64,000 nucleotides of DNA from NCBI RefSeq assembly GCF_900107635.1, contig NZ_FNRD01000006.1, positions 1-64,000 of the forward strand, in the 5' to 3' direction. Made by a program: the position numbers and the translations under genes. Under the pieces are notes generated by a model. It was given only the letters and a program-made list of their open reading frames with translations, was not told the origin of the DNA and did not search any database. Origin of the DNA: Flavobacterium gillisiae. Its GTDB lineage: Bacteria > Bacteroidota > Bacteroidia > Flavobacteriales > Flavobacteriaceae. Below are positions 52,408 through 60,546 of the stretch, one piece after another. The first letter of the stretch is position 1. Each line of letters opens with the position of its first letter.

Positions 52408-53460
52408 TTATACAATGGCTTTAACCACTGCTTTTGGAGCTTCTTTACGAGTTCCATCAAATCCGTCAACTCCTGAAACCGTTGTGTATTTTAGTACATA
52501 ACGTTTACCTGGATTGATAATTTGGTATGCTGCCTGACACATTAATGTCGCTTCATGGAAACCACAAAGAATCAACTTTAATTTTCCTGGGTATGTATTT
52601 ACATCTCCAATGGCGAAAATTCCCGGAATATTGGTTTGATAATCTAAGGCATTATTTACTTTGATGGCATTTTTTTCGATTTCTAACCCCCAGTTTCCTA
52701 TTGGACCTAATTTTGGTGTAAGACCAAAAAGTGGAATAAAGTAATCACAAGGAATAGTACGGTGTGCTCCATTTTCATCAAGATCGACTGATTCAATATG
52801 TTCTGCTCCGTTTAAACCTACTACCTCTGCCGGAGTAATCAATCTGATTTTCCCTGCATCTTTTAGCTCTTGTACTTTTTCTACAGAATCTAATGCTCCT
52901 CTAAATTCATTTCTTCTGTGAATTAAAGTTACTTCGGAAGCGATATTTGACAGGAAGATACTCCAGTCTAAAGCAGAATCTCCACCGCCCGAAATAACAA
53001 CTCTTTTATCTCTGAATTTTTCTGGATTTTTGATAAAATACTTTACCCCTTTGTCTTCGTAAAAATTGATCCCGTCAATTAGTGGTTTTCTAGGCTCAAA
53101 ACTTCCCAAACCTCCTGCAATAGCAACAACTGCAGCATGAATTCGCGTCCCTTTATTAGAGGTAACAATGAAACTTCCGTCTTCTTGTTTGTCTATTGTT
53201 TCAGCACGTTCTCCAAGTGTAAATCCTGGTTCGAATTGCTTGATTTGTTCCATTAAATTATCTACTAAATCCCCAGCTAAAACCTCTGGAAATCCTGGGA
53301 TATCGTAGATGGGTTTTTTAGGATATAACTCTGAAAGCTGTCCCCCTACTTGTGGCAATGCATCTAATATATGGCATTTTAATTTTAATAATCCTGCTTC
53401 AAAAACGGCAAATAAACCAGTTGGCCCGGCTCCTATTATAAGGATATCTGTTTTAATCAT
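52408..53460 (-). CDS. Ferredoxin-NADP reductase-like flavoprotein (thioredoxin-reductase fold)
   Basis: I use the ATG at 53460 (MIKTDILIIGAGPTG); upstream codons are translated repeat sequence. The 350-residue protein has the FAD motif IIGAGPTGLFAVFEAG, the NADP motif VISGGGDSALDWSIFL, and GIFAIGDVNTYPGKLKLI. It lacks the CxxC pair of thioredoxin reductases, as in the YumC-type ferredoxin-NADP reductases. As the last gene of the sulfate-reduction cluster it probably supplies reduced ferredoxin to the sulfite reductase; this is an inference from context. Confidence 0.87.
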   Translation of the reverse strand: MIKTDILIIGAGPTGLFAVFEAGLLKLKCHILDALPQVGGQLSELYPKKPIYDIPGFPEVLAGDLVDNLMEQIKQFEPGFTLGERAETIDKQEDGSFIVTSNKGTRIHAAVVAIAGGLGSFEPRKPLIDGINFYEDKGVKYFIKNPEKFRDKRVVISGGGDSALDWSIFLSNIASEVTLIHRRNEFRGALDSVEKVQELKDAGKIRLITPAEVVGLNGAEHIESVDLDENGAHRTIPCDYFIPLFGLTPKLGPIGNWGLEIEKNAIKVNNALDYQTNIPGIFAIGDVNTYPGKLKLILCGFHEATLMCQAAYQIINPGKRYVLKYTTVSGVDGFDGTRKEAPKAVVKAIV

Positions 53461-53475
53461 GTTCAATAATTTTAT

Positions 53476-53513
53476 TCCTCCCCCCAACCCCCCCTCCGAA
53501 GGAGGGGGAGACT
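53476..53513 (-). repeat. CCTCC palindromic repeat, copy 4 (before the FNR-like gene)
   Basis: TCCTCCCCCCAACCCCCCCT followed by CCGAAGGAGGGGGAGACT; on the minus strand it ends GGGGGGAGGA 15 nt before the start codon. Confidence 0.82.
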
Positions 53514-53620
53514 GTGTAGAGTTTCTTTTGTTATACTAGTTCTTACTTATTATTCTTTTTGCAAAGGAACGACTGAATGTTTCAAATATAAATGATAAAT
53601 ATCATCCGAACACTTTACTC

Positions 53621-53727
53621 TTAATTCTTAAATCTTGCTTCTAACCTCAATTCTCTTTATTCTTGGCTCTTTCCTCTTTCCTCTTGGCTCTTGATTCTTA
53701 AATCTAACCTCAATTCTCTTTATTCTT
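53621..53727. repeat. Short direct duplication overlapping the end of the siroheme gene
   Basis: CTAACCTCAATTCTCTTTAT plus TCTT occurs at 53641-53664 and again, identical over 24 nt, at 53704-53727. Both copies are preceded by a T-ATTCTTAAATCT stretch, with CTTGGCTCTT-type low-complexity sequence between. The right copy encodes the last residues and stop of the siroheme gene, so the gene's 3' end was duplicated. Confidence 0.75.
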
Positions 53728-54294
53728 CAAACTTTGGGTAATCTCATTCATTTTCTGAACTTTCTCTTCAAAATCTCCTTTTAAGGTTTTGCGATATTCA
53801 TTTAGGTTTTCGACCATTTTATTGATGTCTTCTGGAATTACTTCTTCAAAAAACTCTCTTAATCTTTTGGCCGTTGTTGGTGATTTTCCATTTGTTGATA
53901 TGGCGATTTTCACATTCCCTTTGGTTACGATTCCGCCTAAATAATAATCACAAAGTGGCGGCGTATCGGCAATATTACAAATTAAATATCTTTCTCTACA
54001 TAAATCATAAATCCTTTTATTGACTTCAAGATCATCGGTACAAGCAATAATCATATGCCTTTTCTTGAGCATCTTTTTCTTGAATTTCTTCATGGTCAAC
54101 TTTACCGAATCATGCTTATTGACCAACTCAACTAATTCTGGTAAAAAACGTGGAGCAACCACCTCAACATTAGCGTTAGGACTGGATTTCAGCATGAATG
54201 TCAATTTTTCTAAACCTACATTTCCGCCTCCAACAATCAATACATTAAGATTGTTGAGTTTTAGAAATACGGGGTATAATTCATTCCTTTCCAT
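53710..54294 (-). CDS. Precorrin-2 dehydrogenase / siroheme ferrochelatase (Met8/CysG N-terminal type)
   Basis: A 194-residue protein equivalent to the N-terminal half of CysG. It has the NAD motif VLIVGGGNVGLEKL, MIIACTDDLEVNKRIYDLC, CNIADTPPLCDYYLGGIVTKGN and AISTNGKSPTTAKRLRE. It oxidises precorrin-2 and inserts iron to give siroheme, the cofactor of the sulfite reductase encoded two genes upstream. It overlaps the cobA gene by 14 nt. Its 3' end takes part in a short duplication. Confidence 0.92.
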   Translation of the reverse strand: MERNELYPVFLKLNNLNVLIVGGGNVGLEKLTFMLKSSPNANVEVVAPRFLPELVELVNKHDSVKLTMKKFKKKMLKKRHMIIACTDDLEVNKRIYDLCRERYLICNIADTPPLCDYYLGGIVTKGNVKIAISTNGKSPTTAKRLREFFEEVIPEDINKMVENLNEYRKTLKGDFEEKVQKMNEITQSLKNKEN

Positions 54295-55075
54295 ATATTA
54301 GTTGTTTGTTGCTAATGGATTTTAATTCTTTATAAAACCCACTGCTTTTCTTACTATCAGCTACTACTTCTCCAATTACGATAATGGCTGGAGAACTTAA
54401 ATTCTTGTCGGCAACTACTTGCTGAATCGAATTTATTGTTCCTATTCCTATCTTCTCTTCTGGAGTGGTTCCGTTTTGAATAATCGCTACAGGCGTTTCT
54501 CCTTTAGATTCACTTTGAAAAATCGACACAATCTGGTCTAACTTACTCATTCCCATCAAAACAACAACTGTTGCTGATGATTGAGCCGCCAAAGCCACAT
54601 CTGTTGATAGTTTTCGTGCAGAAGTTGTCCCTGTTATTACCCAAAAACTCTCTGAAACGCCCCTTTTTGTCAAGGAAATTCCTTGAGAAGCAGGTACGGC
54701 AATCGAGGAAGAAATTCCAGGAACTACAAATGTAGGAATTCCAAAGCTTTCTACGAATTCTATTTCTTCACTTCCTCTACCAAAAATAAAAGGATCACCA
54801 CCTTTAAGACGAACGACATGACCATAAGTCAAGGCATTATCTACAATTAGTTGGTTGATTTGGTCTTGTGTGTACGCGTGGCATCCTTTTCTTTTTCCAA
54901 CAAATATTTTCAAAGCTTTCTTAGGCGCATAGCTTAACAACTCCTCATTAGCCAAAGCATCGTATAAAACCACATTGGCTTCGGCAAGTGCTTTTGCTCC
55001 TTTTATTGTTAGCAAATCTGGATCTCCAGGCCCTGCTCCTACTAAAGTTACTATGGGTTTTACTGTTTTATGCAT
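54281..55075 (-). CDS. cobA: Uroporphyrinogen-III C-methyltransferase
   Basis: A 264-residue SUMT enzyme that makes precorrin-2 from uroporphyrinogen III with two SAM. It has VTLVGAGPGDPDLLTIKG, VRLKGGDPFIFGRGSEE, FVVPGISSSIAVPASQGISLT and ATVVVLMGMSKL. It overlaps the sulfite reductase gene (8 nt) and the Met8-like gene (14 nt), so translation is probably coupled across the three siroheme-linked genes. Confidence 0.94.
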   Translation of the reverse strand: MHKTVKPIVTLVGAGPGDPDLLTIKGAKALAEANVVLYDALANEELLSYAPKKALKIFVGKRKGCHAYTQDQINQLIVDNALTYGHVVRLKGGDPFIFGRGSEEIEFVESFGIPTFVVPGISSSIAVPASQGISLTKRGVSESFWVITGTTSARKLSTDVALAAQSSATVVVLMGMSKLDQIVSIFQSESKGETPVAIIQNGTTPEEKIGIGTINSIQQVVADKNLSSPAIIVIGEVVADSKKSSGFYKELKSISNKQLIYGKE

Positions 55076-57158
55076 TAGCTAAATCTTTTGCTCTGTAGGT
55101 TTCTATATTTTGAAAGAAAGCAATCGCTTCCTGTATGTATTTTTTGGCGAAAGCCTCAGATGGTTCATTTTGATTAATTTGGTATACTAAATCTTTAAAG
55201 TTACTATCTAAAGTGATTTTGTTAGTTTCAACAAAAACAGTATCAAACAAATTGATGATTCCCGCGTGGTGGTTTGTTTTTTGGTTTTCAGCCAATAACA
55301 ATGCTTTAGCTCCATTTACAAAACCTGCATATGCCAAATAAATAGCATCAGCCCAATTTTTATCTTCGAAAGCTTCTTGAGCGAAAGTTAATTTGTCTTT
55401 TGCTTCCAAAATTAAAGTAGCCACTAAGTCAATTACAACTCCAGCACATTCTCCTACTCCTACTGCTTTTACATAGTTATCGGCATTTCCCCAGTCGATG
55501 AAATCTTCGTCAGTTAGATTAGTAACATCAGCCAAAGGTTTTAAGAATTCGTAGAAGTACTTTTCACCTTGAGCGTCATAATAATCTAAGAAGGATTTTC
55601 CGTTAGCATTCGCTTCAAAATCGTTTAAGATATAACGCAATGCATCTGGTCCTCTACGACTTGGAATCTTAATAACTTTATCAGAAAAACGACCTTTTCC
55701 ATCTCCTAAAATTCCACCTCCAAGCAATACTTGCAAGGCTGGAGCTACTAATTTACCGGAGTTAATGGACATTCCTTGAAAACCAATTGCCGACATGTTG
55801 TGTTGTCCACAAGCATTCATACAACCACTGATTTTTATCGTGATTTCACGGTTCTCTTTGTATTGTGGGAATTCTAATTTTAAAACTCGTTCTAATTCTT
55901 CGGCAATTCCAGTACTACTCGCAATTCCAAGATTACAAGTATCTGTTCCTGGACAAGCGGTAATATCGCCAATCGTATCGTAACCTAGAGTTACAAAATC
56001 TAGTTTGCTTAGCTCTTGGTAGAAGAAAGGTAAATTCTCTTCTTTTATATTTCGAAGAACAATGTTTTGCTTTAGTGAAAAACGCAATTCATTTGCTCCG
56101 TAATTTTTGATTAAAGCAGCTAAAGTTCTCGCTTTATCCGTATAAAAATCTCCTAAAAGTACTTTGATACCAATTGCATAATAACCCGCTTGTTTTTGAG
56201 CAATCACATTAGATTTCTTCCAAGCTTCGTAAGCAGCAGTATCTTCAATAGTTACTGCAGGTACTTCTAACAAAGTAGCTGGAATTGCACCGTCAAAAGC
56301 AGTAGTCTCAATTTCGTATGATTGATAGGATAATGCTTTTTTCTCTTCGTCAACTAAACGTAAAAATTCATCACGACCAATATCTTTAATTAAGAATTTC
56401 ATACGTGCTTTTAAACGTTTGGCTCTTTCGCCATAGCGATCAAAAACTCTTAAAACACCTTCTGTAGTTGGGATGATTTGGTTTACAGGAATAAATTCTG
56501 ATAATAACTCAGCGTGATGTGGCTGCGAACCTAATCCTCCACCTAGCATTACTTTAAAACCGCGCTCACCATTTACAATCTTTGGAATAAATCCTAAATC
56601 ATGCAAGTAACTCAAGGCAGTATCTTTATCTGAAGATGAAAATGACATTTTGAATTTACGTCCCATTTCTTGACAAATAGGATTTCTCAAGAAGAACTGA
56701 AACATAGCGTGTGCATATGGCGACACATCAAAAGGTTCGTCTACATCTACACCCGCTAATTCACTTGCAGTAATATTTCTAACTGTATTCCCACAAGCCT
56801 CACGAAGTGTGATATCATCGATTGCTAATTGTGCCCAAAGTTCTGGAGTTCTATCTAAACTCACATAGTGAATCTGGATATCCTGACGCGTTGTAATATG
56901 CAAACGCCCCGTAGAATATTCATCAGAAACTTTAGTAATACGCACCAATTGCTCGCTAGTAACTTTACCATAAGGCAATTTGATACGAATCATTTGTACG
57001 CCTTCTTGACGCTGACCGTAAACACCACGTGCTAAACGCAACGAACGAAAACGCTCATCATCAATTTTACCGTCTTTGAATAATGCTATTTTTCTTTCTA
57101 AATCGATGATCTCTTTTTGGACAATCGGGTTTTCTATTTCGGTTCTAAAACTTTCCAT
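55068..57158 (-). CDS. Siroheme sulfite reductase (nitrite/sulfite reductase family)
   Basis: I start at the ATG at 57158 (MESFRTEIENPIVQKE); the longer frame reads through a CCTCC repeat. The 696-residue protein has two ferredoxin-like/active half-domains. The Fe4S4-siroheme cysteines are in CPGTDTC (Cys402, Cys408) and CMNACGQH (Cys446, Cys450). A C-terminal extension of about 130 residues resembles a HEPN-like helical domain. Context (cysH, cysD, cysN, cobA) makes sulfite the substrate. The extra C-terminal domain is common in Flavobacteria but without known role. Confidence 0.9.
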   Translation of the reverse strand: MESFRTEIENPIVQKEIIDLERKIALFKDGKIDDERFRSLRLARGVYGQRQEGVQMIRIKLPYGKVTSEQLVRITKVSDEYSTGRLHITTRQDIQIHYVSLDRTPELWAQLAIDDITLREACGNTVRNITASELAGVDVDEPFDVSPYAHAMFQFFLRNPICQEMGRKFKMSFSSSDKDTALSYLHDLGFIPKIVNGERGFKVMLGGGLGSQPHHAELLSEFIPVNQIIPTTEGVLRVFDRYGERAKRLKARMKFLIKDIGRDEFLRLVDEEKKALSYQSYEIETTAFDGAIPATLLEVPAVTIEDTAAYEAWKKSNVIAQKQAGYYAIGIKVLLGDFYTDKARTLAALIKNYGANELRFSLKQNIVLRNIKEENLPFFYQELSKLDFVTLGYDTIGDITACPGTDTCNLGIASSTGIAEELERVLKLEFPQYKENREITIKISGCMNACGQHNMSAIGFQGMSINSGKLVAPALQVLLGGGILGDGKGRFSDKVIKIPSRRGPDALRYILNDFEANANGKSFLDYYDAQGEKYFYEFLKPLADVTNLTDEDFIDWGNADNYVKAVGVGECAGVVIDLVATLILEAKDKLTFAQEAFEDKNWADAIYLAYAGFVNGAKALLLAENQKTNHHAGIINLFDTVFVETNKITLDSNFKDLVYQINQNEPSEAFAKKYIQEAIAFFQNIETYRAKDLANA

Positions 57159-57175
57159 ACCTATTTTTACTATTA

Positions 57176-57210
57176 TCCTCCCCCCGGCCCGCTCCGAAGG
57201 AGGGGGAGCC
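57176..57210 (-). repeat. CCTCC palindromic repeat, copy 5 (before sulfite reductase)
   Basis: TCCTCCCCCCGGCCCGCTCC followed by GAAGGAGGGGGAGCC; on the minus strand GGGGGGAGGA lies 17 nt before the start codon. This copy has a GGCCCG variant in the middle. Confidence 0.82.
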
Positions 57211-57303
57211 ATTGAGGAGCTTTATTATGTTATATTCTGGTTCTGAATTTTCAATTCATCTTTACTATTCAATTTCAAAAAGACAAAAGCCATTGAGGAG
57301 CTT
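57207..57303. repeat. 16-nt direct repeat AGCCATTGAGGAGCTT
   Basis: The same 16 bases occur at 57207-57222 and 57288-57303, 81 nt apart, in the gap between sulfite reductase and cysN. Each is followed by an AT-rich TTGTTAT/ATGTTAT stretch. Meaning unknown. Confidence 0.6.
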
Positions 57304-57405
57304 GATTCTTGTTATTTAATCGTAATTACCTGTTCGGTAAAAATTATTATCGCCATTTTAACATTTAAACAATAAATTTTATAACCACAAAGTTTATCGA
57401 CAATC

Positions 57406-57440
57406 TCTCCCTCCCCTTCGGGGAGGGCCGGGGTGGGGAT
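57406..57440 (-). repeat. CCTCC palindromic repeat, copy 6 (after cysN stop)
   Basis: Core CCCTCCCC-TTC-GGGGAGGG with a CCGGGGTGGGG tail, two bases from the cysN stop codon, in the orientation of copies 1 and 3. Confidence 0.82.
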
Positions 57441-57442
57441 TC

Positions 57443-58684
57443 CTACCTAATAAACCCTACTCCTGCTGTTGTATTTGTTGCTGCATCGATTAAGATAAAA
57501 GCACCATTTGATTTATTATCATTGTAAGCATCAAAATAAATTGCTTTGCTTAACTTGATGTTTACTTCACCTATTTCATTAATTGCTAATTGAGACGCTT
57601 CTGTTGTTCCTGAAAAATCAGTTGCAATCACATTTTTCACGCTATCAATTTTAGCCAAAACTCTGTTGGTGTTGTGTTGTACAAAATATTTTGCGCCTGG
57701 AACTAGTTTTTTACTGTCCATCCAACAAACTGTAGTATTGATATCTTTTTCTACTTTTGGCAATTCCGATGATTTTACAATCATATCTCCTCTGGTCACA
57801 TTAATATCATTTTCTAATTCGATAGTAATCGAAGAACCTACTGAAGCTTCATCAAATTGCTTATCGAAAAAATGGATGTTGGATACTTTCGATTCTGTTA
57901 AAGAAGGCAATACTGTTACGGCATCTCCTACCTTAATATTGTTTCCGTATAATTTACCAGCATATCCTCTAAAATCGTGGTACTCTTCTGTTTTTGGTCG
58001 GATAACTGTTTGTACTGGAAAACGTGCTTTTCCTTTTTCATAAACATCTGCTGGCTCTAAAGCTTCCAAATGTTCAAGAATCGTTTGCCCTTCGTACCAT
58101 GGCATTCCACCTAAAGATTCTACTACATTATCACCAGTCAAAGCACTCAATGGAATGTAACTCACGTTTTGTTCTTTGAAAGTGCTTTTGGCGTTTAACG
58201 CTTCAAAGTCGGCTTTAATTTTATTATACACTTCTTCAGAATAATCAACTAAATCCATTTTGTTAACCGCAACAATTACCTCTTTTACACGCAATAAATT
58301 ATTGATAAAAAAGTGACGGTACGTTTGCTCAATTACACCTTTACGAGCGTCAATCAAAATGATAGAAACTTGTGAAGTCGAAGCTCCAGTAACCATGTTA
58401 CGTGTGTATTCAACATGTCCCGGAGTATCTGCAATGATGTAACTTTTCTTAGCTGTAGAAAAATAAATATGCGCCACATCAATAGTGATTCCTTGTTCTC
58501 TCTCTGCAACTAAACCATCTGTAGCTAAAGAGAAATCTAAATAATCATACCCTTTTTGCTTGCTGCTTTTTTCAATTGCTTCTAATTTATCTGTAGTCAA
58601 AGATTGCGTATCGTATAATAATCTTCCGATTAAGGTACTTTTTCCATCATCTACACTTCCTGCTGTTGCTATTTTTAAAACTTC
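57443..58684 (-). CDS. cysN: Sulfate adenylyltransferase subunit 1 (GTPase)
   Basis: I use the ATG at 58684 (MEVLKIATAGSVDDGKS). The 413-residue EF-Tu-like GTPase has the P-loop GSVDDGKS (10-17), EREQGITIDVAHIYF, DTPGHVEYTRNM, and NKMDLVDYS as G4. Two beta-barrel domains follow. It drives ATP-sulfurylase activity of CysD. No fused APS kinase domain is present. A DUF2490 gene lies between it and cysD. Confidence 0.94.
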   Translation of the reverse strand, partial: EVLKIATAGSVDDGKSTLIGRLLYDTQSLTTDKLEAIEKSSKQKGYDYLDFSLATDGLVAEREQGITIDVAHIYFSTAKKSYIIADTPGHVEYTRNMVTGASTSQVSIILIDARKGVIEQTYRHFFINNLLRVKEVIVAVNKMDLVDYSEEVYNKIKADFEALNAKSTFKEQNVSYIPLSALTGDNVVESLGGMPWYEGQTILEHLEALEPADVYEKGKARFPVQTVIRPKTEEYHDFRGYAGKLYGNNIKVGDAVTVLPSLTESKVSNIHFFDKQFDEASVGSSITIELENDINVTRGDMIVKSSELPKVEKDINTTVCWMDSKKLVPGAKYFVQHNTNRVLAKIDSVKNVIATDFSGTTEASQLAINEIGEVNIKLSKAIYFDAYNDNKSNGAFILIDAATNTTAGVGFIR

Positions 58685-58705
58685 CATATGAATTCTTATA
58701 TTTTT

Positions 58706-58740
58706 TCCTCCCCCCAACCCCCTCCGAAGGAGTGGGAATC
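58706..58740 (-). repeat. CCTCC palindromic repeat, copy 7 (before cysN)
   Basis: TCCTCCCCCCAACCCCCTCC followed by GAAGGAGTGGGAATC; GGGGGGAGGA on the minus strand lies 21 nt before the cysN start. Confidence 0.82.
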
Positions 58741-58803
58741 GAAATGGTAATTTATTATCTTATCTTTTTTTATCCTCCTAAGAGAATCAATCCTTAACCT
58801 GAA

Positions 58804-59535
58804 TTATATTTTAACCTTATGAATGAAACTAAACCTAATTATATCTCTATTAAAATAATCAACTCCATTTGCTCTTTCTTGAAAACTATTTAAATATCCC
58901 AACTCTAATGCAATTGCTGGACTAACTCCTACTTGAACGGCGGCATAAACTCGATTTTGATCGAATGTGTTTTTGATAATTTTGTTTCCGCCATTAATCA
59001 TTATTTCATCATACAAAATCCCTTTTAGATATTGCTTTTCCTTCTTCCAGAAAGTGTAATCTCCTTGAAGTCGATATCTAAATCTCAAGTAAAATGCCGT
59101 TCCATCTACTAATCCTGTAGTCGTTGACTTGTGAATGTAACGCTCTTCAATCATATAACGGTGTGTAAGATTGACTTTACCTAAGACTTGTTTTACTGTT
59201 GCGTCTTGCTGCATTCGGTATTCTGGAATATGAAATCCATTTTTAACTTCCGGATCTTGTGTTGCCACCGAGAAATAAGCAAAACCGGCTCCCAACTCTA
59301 CCTTATCCGTTACTTTATCTCGTACCTGAACCCGACTTACAAAAGTATTTTGAGTTACTGGATTTGTAAAAATCCTATTATCAACCTCAGTATGAACAGA
59401 CCATTTACTATTTAATTCCAGCTGATTGTAATATCGCGTCCAGAGTAAACTTTGTTTGTCAACGTTTTTCTCTGTTTGCGCTTTTACTCCAATACTAAAA
59501 AGAAATACACCTAAAACTATTTTCAGGAACTTCAT
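58804..59535 (-). CDS. DUF2490 outer-membrane beta-barrel protein in the sulfate operon
   Basis: I use the ATG at 59535, one base after the cysD stop codon, followed by a signal peptide ending IGVKAQ. The 243-residue mature part alternates hydrophobic and polar residues with aromatic strand ends (LLWTRYYNQLEL, WSVHTEVDNR, FYLRFRYRLQGDY, DIIRFSFIHKVKI). This is typical of DUF2490, a predicted outer-membrane barrel of unknown function. Being tightly packed between cysD and cysN suggests a role in sulfur-source uptake or envelope change under sulfate limitation; this is inference. Confidence 0.82.
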   Translation of the reverse strand: MKFLKIVLGVFLFSIGVKAQTEKNVDKQSLLWTRYYNQLELNSKWSVHTEVDNRIFTNPVTQNTFVSRVQVRDKVTDKVELGAGFAYFSVATQDPEVKNGFHIPEYRMQQDATVKQVLGKVNLTHRYMIEERYIHKSTTTGLVDGTAFYLRFRYRLQGDYTFWKKEKQYLKGILYDEIMINGGNKIIKNTFDQNRVYAAVQVGVSPAIALELGYLNSFQERANGVDYFNRDIIRFSFIHKVKI

Positions 59536-59536
59536 C

Positions 59537-60436
59537 CTAAAAGTATCCTTGTTGTTTTCTTTTCTCCATCGCTGCCTCTGAGCGTTTATCATCAATTCTG
59601 GCACCTCTTTCAGATATAGTTGACAATCTAATTTCGCCTACCACTTCAGATATTGTTGCTGCGTAGGAATCAACTGCGGCAGTACAACTCATGTCTCCAA
59701 CGGTTCTAAAACGAACTATTCGTTCTTGAATTTCTTCGTTTTCTTCTTGGTAAACAAAAGGTGAGTGTGACCAAATCATTCCGTCTCTCAAGAATACTTT
59801 ACGTTTATGAGAAAAATAAATGGAAGGAATCTCGATTTGTTCTTGTTCGATATAACTCCATACATCTAATTCAGTCCAATTTGAAATAGGAAAAACACGT
59901 ACGTTTTGACCGTTTTCGATTTTACCGTTTAATAAATCAAACAACTCTGGACGTTGATTTTTCTCATCCCATTGACCAAAGTCATCACGAACAGAAAAAA
60001 TACGTTCTTTTGCTCTCGCTTTTTCTTCATCACGGCGCGCACCACCAATACAAGCATCAAACTTAAATTCGTCGATTGCATCTAATAAAGTAGTTGTTTG
60101 CAAACTGTTTCTACTCGAATATTTCCCAGTTTCTTCTACTACTTTTCCTTCGTCAATGGCATCTTGCACATTACGAACGATCAATTCTAAACCTAATTCT
60201 TTAACTAATCGGTCTCTGAATTCGATTGTTTCAGGAAAATTATGCCCTGTATCAACATGCAATAATGGAAACGGAATTTTAGCTGGAAAGAATGCTTTTT
60301 GCGCTAAGCGAACTAAAGTTATTGAATCTTTTCCTCCAGAAAAAAGCAATACTGGCTTATCAAATTGAGAGATCACCTCTCTGAAAATGTATATTGCTTC
60401 GCTTTCTAATGCGTTTGTTTTTAATATCGTACTCAT
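59537..60436 (-). CDS. cysD: Sulfate adenylyltransferase subunit 2
   Basis: I use the ATG at 60436 (MSTILKTNALESEAIY); the longer frame is translated repeat. The 299-residue PP-loop ATPase has SGGKDS (33-38), LLHVDTGHNFPE, ACIGGARRDEEKARAKER and FPISNWTELDVW. It makes APS from sulfate and ATP with CysN. It is second in the cys operon, after cysH, with one base between its stop and the DUF2490 start. Confidence 0.95.
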   Translation of the reverse strand: MSTILKTNALESEAIYIFREVISQFDKPVLLFSGGKDSITLVRLAQKAFFPAKIPFPLLHVDTGHNFPETIEFRDRLVKELGLELIVRNVQDAIDEGKVVEETGKYSSRNSLQTTTLLDAIDEFKFDACIGGARRDEEKARAKERIFSVRDDFGQWDEKNQRPELFDLLNGKIENGQNVRVFPISNWTELDVWSYIEQEQIEIPSIYFSHKRKVFLRDGMIWSHSPFVYQEENEEIQERIVRFRTVGDMSCTAAVDSYAATISEVVGEIRLSTISERGARIDDKRSEAAMEKRKQQGYF

Positions 60437-60449
60437 ATCTTTTGTTTTA

Positions 60450-60484
60450 TCCTCCCCCCAACCCCCTCCGAAGGAGGGGGAGAG
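60450..60484 (-). repeat. CCTCC palindromic repeat, copy 8 (before cysD)
   Basis: TCCTCCCCCCAACCCCCTCC followed by GAAGGAGGGGGAGAG; GGGGGGAGGA on the minus strand lies 13 nt before the cysD start. Confidence 0.82.
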
Positions 60485-60546
60485 CAAACGGAGTTATATT
60501 CGTTTATAAATCTTAATTAGAACCTCTATCTACTTATTTTTGAACT

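Noticed and set aside
57159..57212. Extended N-termini for the sulfite reductase, cysN, cysD and FNR-like proteins
   Set aside because: The upstream codons are translations of the CCTCC repeats (Gly/Pro/Ser-rich), and family-typical starts begin at the downstream ATG in each case.
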